64,000 nt of DNA from Microglena sp. YARC (Eukaryota > Chlorophyta > Chlorophyceae > Chlamydomonadales > Chlamydomonadaceae), in NCBI GenBank assembly GCA_022414725.1, contig CM039462.1:74895803-74959802 (forward strand), given 5' to 3'. The translations under genes and the position numbers were made by a program. Position 1 is the first letter of the stretch; every line of letters starts with the position of its first letter. Positions 50,758 to 59,399 of the stretch are shown piece after piece. The notes below the pieces were generated by a model that was not told the DNA's origin, did not search any database, and was given only the letters and a program-made list of their open reading frames with translations.

Positions 50758-51109
50758 TTGTCTATACTAGCTTGGATTTGTTCTTGTCCCTTTGTAGCAA
50801 CCGTCTTGTTTCTGGCGGTGTAGGTGATGGGGGGTAGCTTATGTGTTCACTTCTCGAGTCTCCGTTTGAATCTTGACCTGTTTGGCTGCTCTCCTGTGCC
50901 CTCTCTCCGTCCTTAAGCTTGATGGTTTCTTGACAGATAGGCTTTGGACTCTCTTAGCTTTTCCCCGCTGGTCTTGGTCTTTCGCTTTTCCTCACGCTTT
51001 TTATCGTGTTCGTAGTTATGCGTAGGTTGTTAAGTGTCCTTTCTTAGCTGTGCTTTTCCTTGTGGCGTTTTGGCTGACGGCTTGGACTTGTGTTTGCCTT
51101 TAAATATGG

Positions 51110-51470
51110 AGTGTTAAGGCCGGCTTTTTAGAGCTCTATGCCTCTCTCCTTGTTTGTTTGGTGATTTCCCTATGCCTTTTGTCCTTCACGTCTTCTTGTA
51201 GAATCTCGCTTTTTAGGCCTCGGCAACTCTTAGCCCTTCTACAATATACTCTTAACTCGCTAGTTTCTCTATACCTTGGTAGTTCGCATTGCTTGTTGTC
51301 AAGCCTTTTATTTGCTCTTTCGTACGCTTTTTTTGAGGTCACCTCCTGGACCAGGTTCTGAGGGGTATGTTGCCCAAACCCTCACTGTTATAAAACTGTC
51401 CAGCTGCCTCGGCGCTGTTCAGTCTCGGCATTGATTTTTGCTGAGTATGTAACTATATCCTCTCTCCATA
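51110..51470. repeat. direct duplication, copy 2
   Basis: Second copy, with differences such as GCCGGC for GCCGCC and CTACAATATACTC for CTTCTATATACAC. The minus-strand 68-codon frame is intact (51136-51342). The sequence between copies (50758-51109) shows nothing further. Confidence 0.8.
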
Positions 51471-51889
51471 TTGTCCAGTCTGGAGGGCGGTATGGTCCAG
51501 ACACCGTTGGTAAAGCTTACGCCAACGGGAGTTCGATCCCCACTGCCGGAAGACAGTGGGTGTCTCGAGTCCGTTCTTTCGAGGGCGGTGGTGTTTCCAC
51601 CGCCAGGACAAGTGGCCATTGCAATCTTTCTTTTCCCATACGCCTCAGCTGGGGAAAGTCACCACTACACAATATTGAAAAAGGCGAGCAGCCTTGAATG
51701 CTGGCGCCATTGCAACCAAGTTTAGATTCAAATTTGGAAAAGGTGCACGGAAATAGATGTATAATCGCTTCTCCCATGTTATCACATTCTGTGCATAGGA
51801 GTGTGGTGTGGCAGTGTTGAAACTAACCACGTTTATTCTGCCAGCAGACTGTGAGCAGACTGAACCGGTACCATGTAAGTAAGTTGGTA
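51471..51889. other. no gene recognised
   Basis: Contains TACGCCAACGGGAGTTCGAT, CCCCACTGCCGG, a box-B-like GAGTTCGATCCC without a matching box A at the right distance. Nothing else supported. Confidence 0.4.
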
Positions 51890-51898
51890 GTTCAACCG

Positions 51899-52041
51899 GG
51901 TAGGGGGAAGTTAGCCCGGGGTTAGCCAGCTCGGGAGTTGGGTTACATCCCTACCCCCCCACCCCACCCACACACACCCACACCCACACACGCACACTCC
52001 ACACACACACACGCCCAACCCCGGGCTAACTTCCCCCTTCC
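51899..52041. mobile_element. Mutator-like MITE with 9-bp target duplication
   Basis: The 143-bp element has 25-bp terminal inverted repeats (GGTAGGGGGAAGTTAGCCCG.. and, inverted, GGAAGGGGGAAGTTAGCCCG..) with one mismatch. It is flanked by a perfect 9-bp direct repeat GTTCAACCG (51890-51898, 52042-52050). The interior is CACACCC simple sequence. A 9-bp duplication with long GC-rich ends fits the Mutator (MULE) superfamily. Confidence 0.85.
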
Positions 52042-52084
52042 GTTCAACCGTGCTTGTTTGCTATGAAGCCCTTCCTAATATTGA

Positions 52085-52135
52085 GGTTAAGTATATTTAG
52101 CCTATTTGTCTACGCCTTAACTGGCTGGACTTAAT
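52085..52135 (-). repeat. fragment of the CAGTCCAGG-CCAAATAGG family
   Basis: GTATATTTAGCCTATTTGTC, TACGCCTTAACTGGCTGGAC. A diverged copy of the motif at 19071 and 39857. Confidence 0.45.
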
Positions 52136-52139
52136 AATA

Positions 52140-52930
52140 CACACACGTAACCGTTCCAGACCTTCTTGCTCCTCATCCCGTGAAAGGTACGTGTATTTAA
52201 AGTAGGGACAGAGTTGGCTAGGCTAAATGGCTAATCGTTAGGATTAGCATTCGGATTTTCGCCTTAAAGGGTGATCCTCCGAGCACTCAAGGATTTCGTC
52301 AATGTGATCGTCGGAGTCACTCATACATAACTCACTGATGGTGCTAACCCCAGTGACTGACTCTTCTCTCGTGTTAAAATTGGAGGAACACAGAAGATTA
52401 TCATTTGTTTAGGTTGTGAAAGGAATTTTACCCCAGGAGGTCGGTCTCCCGACACAAACCAGGGACACCGAGGATTCAGTTCGATTGACGATGCTACTCC
52501 TATTTATGGGGTGGGTTGTGAAAAAGTAGGCAAGCAAGCGGGGGTGGGGGGGTGGGGGGGGCAAAAGCAATCCACAAAACCCATGCCCACTTCCCCCAAA
52601 GTTGGCCGAGTTTGCCATCTACCCACCAGGCTCCGGAACCCACTTGGAGGTCATTATCTCCTCCCTCATTAATAATTAGGGGGTCTAAGTAGGGTGCACA
52701 TTGTATACCGGTAGCTTGTAAATGCCTATCTACTGGTGCTGTTCCTATGACCATGCACCATATGTGGAGCAAGACAAAACAATCAGACAATACAATCAGC
52801 GTTAGTGGGCACACGGACGAAGCGCCATAATCACCATCAATGTTACATGAGAGGTAGGGCCTGGGGTTAGTGCCCATTCATCAGTTGATTGACCCGCCAC
52901 CACTCCATGGCCGGCGGCTAAGGGTTCTGT
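52140..52930. other. no gene recognised
   Basis: Holds a small hairpin GCTAATCGTTAGGATTAGC (52229-52247) and a G-rich stretch at 52540-52562. Minus-strand frames here have no domain or splice support. Confidence 0.4.
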
Positions 52931-52954
52931 TCATAGTGTGACGCAGCCTAGAGG

Positions 52955-53045
52955 CCTGAATGCGTCCCAGGACGCAACCTACCAAATTGAATGCGTCCCA
53001 GGACGCAACATACCGAATTAGGTTGCGTCCCAGGACGCAACCCCT
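52955..53045. repeat. three GCGTCC-CAGGACGC palindromes
   Basis: TGCGTCCCAGGACGCAAC occurs three times at about 52960, 52990 and 53026, each an inverted repeat GCGTCC..GGACGC with a CA centre. Spacers are CTACCAAATTGAA and ATACCGAATTAGG. Related to the GACGC motifs at 22550-23125. Confidence 0.7.
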
Positions 53046-53310
53046 CACCTGGGTTCCGTTTGAAGTACCCAGTCCCCTAATATGCAGTAGCCTATCAAAG
53101 TGACATGCTCGGCCTCAATCACATTCTCAGCCAATATGAATCGCATGCTCAGCCTATAACAACCAATGACCTAGCCAACTTACCTTTTTATTTGTTCTAG
53201 AGGTTTAGCATCAGTGGGCAAGGGGGGCAGCCCTCATCCTCGTTCTCGTCCACATCCTCATTGCCCTCGTCTCCCTCTCCCTAAAAGAGGTTTCGCAAAA
53301 AGGGCATGAA

Positions 53311-53402
53311 GTGTAGTACACGAATACTACAAATGTAGTACACGAATACTACAAGTGTAGTACACGAATACTACAAGTGTAGTACACGAATACTACAAGT
53401 AC
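53311..53402. repeat. 22-bp tandem repeat of palindromic units
   Basis: Four copies of GTGTAGTACACGAATACTACAA. Each contains GTAGTA..TACTAC inverted arms, so every unit is a small hairpin. Confidence 0.85.
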
Positions 53403-53527
53403 CAGATTTCCCCCAGCCTTACAACACGTTTTCCACCCAAACGATATTGGTTACAGGGCTCCTGGTGCTGACCCTTAAGGCGGTTTTGCCTCGGGCTGTT
53501 GAGGCTGACCCCTACGACATACTTGTA

Positions 53528-53728
53528 GGGATCGGCATATCATATTATGCTGGCCAAAGGTGAGTATAATATCATATGATATCACACAAAGTTCATCATA
53601 TGATATGTATTTAAATGGTAACTTTAGATTAGTCAGACTGCCGGCATCATATGATATCATATGATGTCATATAATGACATCATGTCAAATGATGACATGC
53701 TATCATATGATGTCATATTGCCGTTCCC
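53528..53728. mobile_element. TA-type MITE, copy 2
   Basis: The 201-bp element begins GGGATCGGCATATCATAT and ends CATATTGCCGTTCCC. In reverse orientation it matches 23397-23580, including the CCGGCAGTCTGACTAA segment and the ATCATATGATATCATATGAT palindromes. Left flank is TA; right flank is TG, so the duplication is imperfect. Confidence 0.7.
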
Positions 53729-53904
53729 TGCATGCTTGGCTAGGCTAACTGCTGTTCGGGCTGACCCCACTTTCGCTTCTCCCAAGGGTTGCGAGTGGCT
53801 GCAAGATCCGGAACTACAACAACCAACGGGGTGGGCTCCTCAACAGTCATCTGTGTATGTGGGGTGGACCAAGGATTGCTTGGTTGCTTGCTTGTTTTGT
53901 TGGT

Positions 53905-54235
53905 TGCTATCTTGCTTGATTGGTTGGTTGATTGGTTGGCTCAAGTTGGGTGAAAGGCACAATGGTAGTGGGATGGGCCAAGGCTTGGTTGGTTGCTTGA
54001 TTGGTTCGTTGATTGGTTGGCTCAAGTTGGGTGAAAGGCACAATGGTAGTGGGATGGGCCAAGGCTTGGTTGGTTGCTTGATTGGTTCGTTGATTGGTTG
54101 GCTCAAGTTGGGTGAAAGGCACAATGGTAGTAGGATTGGCCAAGGCTTGTTAGGTTGGTCCAAGTTGGGTGAAAGGCACAATGGTAGTGGGATGGACCAA
54201 GGCTTGGTAGGTTGGTCCAAGTGGGTTTGAAGGCA
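53905..54235. repeat. 81-bp array, three to four units
   Basis: GGCTCAAGTTGGGTGAAAGG, CACAATGGTAGTGGGATGGG, CCAAGGCTTGGTTGGTTGCT, TGATTGGTTCGTTGATTGGT. Units start at about 53939, 54020 and 54101, then shortened units at 54160 and 54216. The period is a multiple of three, giving long open frames on both strands that are not supported as genes. Confidence 0.88.
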
Positions 54236-54388
54236 CACTTGAAGGGTTACATGGTACAAATGTTGGATTACAGTCCTGTGGAAAGTGAAGCTCAGGGGAA
54301 CAACCCTATCGACACAAACAATACGCCACATTTTGCACCACCACCACCCACCACCACCACCACCACCACAACAAATCAACTTTCAACG

Positions 54389-54518
54389 TTACCAGCATAT
54401 CATCAAAGCAGAGGGCAACAATGGGGGTGCCACCTAGCAGAGCCATTCAAACTGAATCCTCGTTGTCGCTCGTTTGTGTAGGGAGACCCACCTCATGGGG
54501 TGAAATACCTTTCACAAC
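54389..54518. repeat. exon ghost joined to a dispersed repeat
   Basis: 54389-54441 (CCAGCATATCATCAAAGCAG, AGGGCAACAATGGGGGTGCC) is a copy of the minus-strand exon at 54733-54790. It is cut at CAGAGC and continues directly as the dispersed repeat CATTCAAACTGAATCCTCGT through GGGGTGAAATACCTTTCAC. The junction records insertion of, or recombination with, that repeat. Confidence 0.65.
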
Positions 54519-54539
54519 TTAAATATAATTAAAAATCCA

Positions 54540-54732
54540 CGAACACCACCGCAACCAGAACAACACTGCTTTCAGCGTTGAAAGCATGACTGACCAACCA
54601 CCTCACCACCACCACCACCGTTAGAATAACACCACTATCAGCGTTGAAAGAATGACTGACCAACCACCTCACCACCACCACCACCACCACCACCAGAATA
54701 ACACTACTTTCGACATTGAGAGCATGACTTAC
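54540..54732. repeat. ~90-bp donor-side units with ACC repeats
   Basis: Three units of AACAACACTGCTTTCAGCGT, TGAAAGCATGACTGACCAAC, CACCTCACCACCACC. Each contains GCATGACTKACC, the inverse of the donor context GGTAAGTCATGC of the minus exon at 54733 (two units have GGTCAGTCATGC). They are donor-side ghosts of that exon's intron edge. Confidence 0.7.
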
Positions 54733-54916
54733 CAGCATATCATCAAAGCAAAGGGCAACAATGGGGGTGCCACCCAGCAGAGCATTCATCTCCTCTTCCT
54801 CTTTGCTTTCTGAGCCACTGTTTGTAAACACGACCTTAGCTGGAGCCACTGGTAGGATGTTGGTTTTCAGATCACATGCGTACTCAAGCAATCCAGGCAC
54901 AGTTGGCGTGGACCCA
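54733..54916 (-). CDS. unrecognised minus-strand exon with many ghosts
   Basis: Acceptor (minus) TTTCGCAG at 54917-54924 and donor CTG|GTAAGT at 54731-54732. One frame is open throughout the 184 nt: GSTPTVPGLLEYACDLKTN, ILPVAPAKVVFTNSGSESK, EEEEMNALLGGTPIVALCF DDML. The composition is that of a folded protein. I do not recognise the family with confidence. It is probably one exon of a gene whose other exons lie at higher coordinates. Confidence 0.5.
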
Positions 54917-55228
54917 CTGCGAAACAGGTAGGATGTTGGTTTTCAGATCACACGCATACTCAAGCAATCCAGGCACAGTTGGTGTGGACCCACTGCGAAA
55001 CAGGTAGGATGTTGGTTTTCAGATCACACGCATACTCAAGCAATCCAGGCACAGTTGGTGTGGACCCACTGCGAAACAGGTAGGATGTTGGTTTTCAGAT
55101 CACACGCATACTCAAGCAATCCAGGCACAGTTGGTGTGGACCCACTGCGAAACAGGTAGGATGTTGGTTTTCAGATCACACGCATACTCAAGCAATCCAG
55201 GCACAGTTGGCGTGGAACCACTGCGAAA
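54917..55228 (-). pseudogene. four 76-bp acceptor-side ghosts
   Basis: Four near-identical 76-bp copies (AGGTAGGATGTTGGTTTTCA, GATCACACGCATACTCAAGC, AATCCAGGCACAGTTGGTGT, GGACCCACTGCGAAAC) of the exon's first 65 bases with the TTTCGCAG acceptor. In each, the exon-like part is followed by CTACC, that is, GGTAG on the minus strand, creating a potential donor. The high identity implies recent amplification. Confidence 0.9.
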
Positions 55229-56990
55229 CAAACAATGTGAGGGGGGTGAATAGATTCTGGGTTATATACTTATATTGCAAACAAGGACCTACCAGCCAGC
55301 CTAGCAAGCCAGGCACAGCTGGCGTGGACCCGCTGCGAAACAAACAATGTGTAAGGGTGGGTATAAGTCTGGGTTATATTGCATTCAAGAACTTCCCACC
55401 CAGCCAGCCAGCCAGCCAGCGTAGCAAGCCAGGCACAGCTGGCGTGGACCCACTACGAAACAAACAATGTGAGGAGGTGGATTAGATCCTGGGTTATGTA
55501 TTTGTATTGCAAACAAGGACCTACCAGCTAGCCTAGCAATCCAGGCACAGCTGGCGTGGACCTGCTGTGAAACAAACAATATGAGGAGGTGGGTTAAAGT
55601 CTGGGTTATATTGCATTCAAGAACTCCCCAGCCAGCCAGCCAGCCAGCGTAGCAAGCCAGGCACAGCTGGCGTGGACCTGCTGCGAAACAAACAATATGA
55701 GGAGGTGGGTTAGACTCTGGGTTGTATAGCAAACAAGGACCTACCAGCCAGTCTATCCTAGCAAGCCAGGCACAGCTAGCGTGGACCCGCTGTGAGACAA
55801 ACAATGTGAGGAGGAGGTGGGTTAGATTCTGGGTTCTACTGCAAATTAGGACGTACTAGCCAGCCTAGCAAGCCAGGCACAGCTGGCGTGGAGCTGCTGT
55901 GAAACAAACAATATGAGGAGGTGGATTGGATTCTGGGTTTTATTGTATAAAAGGACCCACCAACCAGCCAGCCAGCCTAGCAATCCAGGCACAGCTGGCA
56001 TGGACCCGCTGTGAAACAGATAATGCCAGGAGGTGGGTTAGATTCTGGGCTATATTGTATAAAAGGTCCCACCAACCAGCCAGCCAGCCAGCCTAGCAAG
56101 CCAGGCACAGCTGGCGTGGCTCTGATGTGAAACAAACAATGTGAGGAGGTGGGTTAGATTGTGCGAAAGGACCACCCAGCTGGTCGGCCAGCCAGCCTAG
56201 CAATCCAGGCACAGCTGGCGAGGCCCCACTGCGAAATAAGCAATGTGAGGAGGTGGGTTAGAGTTTGGCTTATATTGCAAACAAGGACCTACCAGCCTGC
56301 CTAGCAAGCCAGGCACTGCTGGCGTGGCTCAGATGCAAAACAAATAATGTGAGGAGGTGGGTTACATTCTGGGTTACATTGCAAACAATGACCTAACAGC
56401 CAGCCAGGCAGCCAGGCACTGCTGGCGTGGATCCGATAGAAAACAAACAATGTGAGGAGGTGGGTTAGATTGAGCAAAAGGACCACCCAGCTGATCAGCC
56501 AGCCATCCTAGAAAAACAGGCACAGCTGGCGTGGCGCCACTACGGAACAAACAATTGGAGGAGGCAGGTGTGGAGGAGGTGGGTTGGATTCTGGGTTATA
56601 TTGCAAACAAGGACCAGGCAGCCAGCCAGCCTAGCAAGCCAGCCACAGCTGGCGTGGCTTCACTGCGGAACAAGCAATGTGAGGAGGTGAGTTAGAGTTT
56701 GGTTTATATTGCAAACAAGGACCTACCAACCCGCCTAGCAATCCAGCCAGCGTAGCGAGCCGGGAACAGATGGCGCGGCTCCAAGAGAAACAAATAATGT
56801 GAGGAGGTGGGTTAGATTCTGGGTTTATTGCATACAAGGACCTACCAGCTGGTCGGCCAGCCAGTCTAGCAAGCTAGGAACATCTGGCGTGGCCCCGATG
56901 CGAAACAAATCATGCGAGGAGGTGAGTCAGATTCTGGGATAGATTGAACGAAAGAACCTACCAGCCAGCCAGCCAGCCAGCCAGCAAGCA
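55229..56990 (-). pseudogene. about 15-18 older acceptor-side ghosts
   Basis: Units of about 85-130 bp, each with CCAGCCTAGCAAGCCAGGCA, CAGCTGGCGTGGACCCGCTG, CGAAACAAACAATGTGAGGA and GGTGGGTTAGATTCTGGGTT. On the minus strand each reads a CACATTGTTTGTTTCGCAG acceptor, about 40 exon-like bases (VHASCAWLARLAG in one frame), and then GTAGGT, a possible donor. Divergence increases to the right. (CCAG)n-type CAGCCAGCCAGC tracts adjoin each unit. Confidence 0.88.
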
Positions 56991-56994
56991 AATG

Positions 56995-57223
56995 AATAGT
57001 AGGCCTTATTACCAGGGGCGAGGTTGAGGGGGCAAGGAAGTTTGCTTTCATTGGGGCCAACCATCAATGCAAGCAAGTAACTCATTTTCTCACCTTAAGC
57101 TTGGGAGGGAGAGTGTAATTCTAGGTACCCCAAGGTGGTGCCAACCTCTGGAAACTTGAGGTTGGAGGTAGACAGGCATCTATATCTGTCCTGCCATATT
57201 AGCAAGCACACAAGCAAGCGGGG

Positions 57224-57306
<83 letters not shown>

Positions 57307-57560
57307 TATGCAAGTAAGCTAGCCAGCCAGCCAGCCAGCCAGCAAGCAAGCAACCAAAAACATAAATAAATAGTTCTCCTTATTACTAGGGGTGAGATTG
57401 AGGGGGCAAGGAAGTTTGCTATCGCTGGGGCCAACCATCAATGCAAGCAAGCAAGCAAGCAAGCTAGCAGGCAAAAAAAACAAAAAAGCAATATGCCTTG
57501 TTACGAGGGGTGAGGTTGAGGGGGCAAGGAAGTTTGCTTCCACTGGGGCCAACCATCAAT
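56995..57560 (-). pseudogene. repeated exon units with AAGC/AGGC microsatellites
   Basis: Three copies (57005-57065, 57378-57435, 57500-57557) of a minus-strand exon-like segment TTGGCCCCAG, then TGGAAGCAAACTTCCTTGCC, CCCTCAACCTCACCCCT, with donors GGTAATAAGG or CGTAACAAGG. Between them are (GCAA)n and (GGCA)n arrays (57215-57306, 57322-57350, 57435-57470). A ghost of exon 57590-57725 (CTTAAGCTTGGGAGGGAGAG and onward) is at 57087-57175. One copy may be the real exon (SGSKLPCPLNLTP); I cannot choose which. Confidence 0.65.
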
Positions 57561-57589
57561 GCAAGCAAGCAAGCAACTCATTTTCTCAC

Positions 57590-57725
57590 CTGAAGCTTGG
57601 GAGGGAGAGTGTAATTCTAGGTCCCTTGGTGGTGCCAACCTCTGGAAGCCTAAGAGTGCACACGGAGAGGGGGCTACGCCCACGGTGGATGGGGTCCACG
57701 TCCAATATAGTCAACTCCTCACCAC
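57590..57725 (-). CDS. unrecognised minus-strand exon
   Basis: Minus acceptor CATCCCCAG, donor CTTCAG|GTGAGA. The frame reads GEELTILDVDPIHRGRSPL, SVCTLRLPEVGTTKGPRIT and LSLPSF. Its phase lets it join the 57500-57557 unit to give ..PSFSGSKLPCPLNL. Family not recognised. It is the intact partner of the shortened ghost at 57087-57175. Confidence 0.5.
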
Positions 57726-58054
57726 CTGGGGATGTCAGGGAAGAGGGGGGCAGGTTATAGAAGTCAAGCAGATATTTGGAATTTGTTTATTCGAAATGGT
57801 CGTAGGTTTTAAGGTCGTACTTAGTACCTCAATACTTGGCCTACATTATTGCTGCTTTATAGACGTCGCCGTCTTCACGTTTTAACGTTTTTATAGTAAT
57901 TGGATTCATGGAACTGTCTTCTCATCTCATTACAACTCCTATCAACAGGGTCCCAAACCTATATTATTGCTGCTTTATGGCCGGAAATCCCGAGAATTCT
58001 GCGAATTCTGGGAGAATTGTCCTAAATTGTGCCTGTTGAGGTACGAAATACGAC
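57726..58054. other. intron-like, no feature
   Basis: No repeats or genes recognised, apart from a duplicated TATTATTGCTGCTTTA motif (57845 and 57961). Confidence 0.45.
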
Positions 58055-58163
58055 CTACAACAGTTGATTCCAAATCTTCCGCTAAATTGCTATAATGTCC
58101 GTCCTGGATGTGCATCATGGAATTTGCCACCCACTCTTCACACACTCCGTCCACCGCCACCAG
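58055..58163 (-). CDS. unrecognised minus-strand exon
   Basis: Minus acceptor CCCCACAACAG follows a C/G tract (about 30 C on the plus strand, 58180-58209); donor GTAG|GTCGTA is weak. It reads LVAVDGVCEEWVANSMMHI and QDGHYSNLAEDLESTVV. Ordinary amino-acid composition supports a real exon. No family recognised. Confidence 0.4.
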
Positions 58164-58540
58164 CTGTTGTGGGGGGGTACCGCCCCCCCCCCCCCCCCCC
58201 CCCCCCCCCGGTTTGATGGTGTTGTCCAAGGACCCTCTTTGGACAGCTTCCTTAATCGCGCCGACTTGGCACATTGCTTATCTTTTCTTTTCATCCCTTG
58301 TAATGCTGACCGTGTATAACCAGTAATACAATGCGCAAAATTGACAACAGGAAATACACGGCCGCCCGTGTTTGACATTAAGACAAGTAATTCTCATGAT
58401 CTCATTACTTAATATCCCCCGGGGTCCCTTGGACCCCCCTATACCGGGGGGCGCTGCTCCCCAAACTCCCTGGGCTCCGCGCTTCACACTCCACAATACG
58501 ATGGCTCCGCAACCTGGAGTAATAAATCTGAAATAAACAA
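58164..58540. other. no gene recognised; poly-C tract
   Basis: About 30 consecutive C at 58180-58209. The segment 58415-58460 holds a GC hairpin (CCCCCGGGGTCCCTTGGACC, CCCCTATACCGGGGGG). Nothing else supported. Confidence 0.4.
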
Positions 58541-58680
58541 GGCACGTCGCAAGCGACGTGGAAAATTGGCATCGCGTAATGGTAGCGGCCGAAGCGAGGT
58601 TTTACGGCATAGTTAGGGTCAGAGTCAGGGTTAGAAACAACCAGACAAATGGGTAACCAAGGGGGCTCCCGCCCCTTTGG
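58541..58680 (+). repeat. dispersed repeat, GCGACG-palindrome family
   Basis: Starts CACGTCGCAAGCGACGTGGA AAATTGGC, has GGTAGCGGCCGAAGCGAGG, and ends CAGACAAATGGGTAACCAAG, GGGGCTCCCGCCCC. A shortened copy: the CCGTTGGCTGACGTG part is lost. The head is a perfect palindrome. Confidence 0.7.
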
Positions 58681-58683
58681 GGT

Positions 58684-58732
<49 letters not shown>

Positions 58733-58735
58733 GCT
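58681..58735. repeat. (GT)n and poly-G tract
   Basis: GGGTGTGTGTGTGTGTGTGG runs into about 32 consecutive G ending at 58730. Confidence 0.9.
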
Positions 58736-59000
58736 CATGAGCGCACATGAATATATGCTGTATCAGATGGTAGTGCATATGTTTGTATTAAATTATTACA
58801 ATATTATATTATATAAAAAAAAAAATGCTAATCAGCACACATGACACAGATGGTGGTGTATGTGTATTACAAATATAAACATAAAAAAGCAATACTCATG
58901 AGCACTCATGATACTGCAGATGGTCGTGTATGTGTGTGTAATAAAAAACAATGCTCGTGAGAAAAGATGATACTGCAAATGATGGTGCATGTGTAGGTGT
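58736..59000. repeat. ~60-80 bp AT-rich repeat
   Basis: Four loose units around CTCATGAGCRCACATGATAC, TGCAGATGGTAGTGCATATG, TTTGTATTACAAATAT. No coding evidence. Confidence 0.6.
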
Positions 59001-59176
59001 GTGTGTTTGCATAGTTTATATCATTACATGTGTGCATTGCACTTTAAAGGTAGCCAGATAGTCAAGAACAAAATATGTATCCTCTTCCTCCTCCTCCTCA
59101 TCATTATCATCACCCTCACCACCCTTTCCATCGCCCACCCTCACCCTCATCACCCTCACCCTCATCATAATTATTC

Positions 59177-59357
59177 TTAAACCTTACTTGGTAATTGGCT
59201 GGTTGCCTGATCACTTCCCTGCCACCACCAGTTAAGCTTGTTGCTTTTTTTGCTGCTAGGGACGCTGAGGGAAAGGTTGGAGGCCAATGGAGCAGATTCA
59301 AAGCGAGCAACTCGGGAGGGCAAGCCCACTGACTTGATACCGTGGTCTCGGGCTTCC
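59177..59357 (-). CDS. unrecognised minus-strand exon, possible 3' end
   Basis: The minus acceptor CCCCTCAACAG precedes 181 nt reading (x)EARDHGIKSVGLPSRVAR, FESAPLASNLSLSVPSSKK, SNKLNWWWQGSDQATSQLP and SKV to TAA at 59177. CAA|GTAAGG just before the stop could alternatively be a donor. First codon needs two upstream bases. It is the only copy of this exon that keeps the full frame. Function not recognised; it may be the end of a minus-strand gene extending toward 63 kb. Confidence 0.5.
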
Positions 59358-59399
59358 CTGTTGAGGGGAACAGGGGTGGGTAGGTGGGCAGGTAGTTAA

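Noticed and set aside
53661..54379. Long frames on both strands with GWLKLGERHNGSGMGQGL or opposite-strand repeats
   Set aside because: The 81-bp array is a multiple of three, so frames stay open on both strands by default.
54733..54916. Class III aminotransferase, from the KVVFTNSGSES segment
   Set aside because: The short FTNSGSE match is typical of that family but the following acidic EEEEMNALLGG and surrounding residues do not fit; too weak to name.
54917..56990. PHD-type zinc finger from WVHANCAW / VHASCAWLA in the ghost units
   Set aside because: This frame runs to a stop in the real exon; the supported frame there is a different one (GSTPTVPGLLEY).
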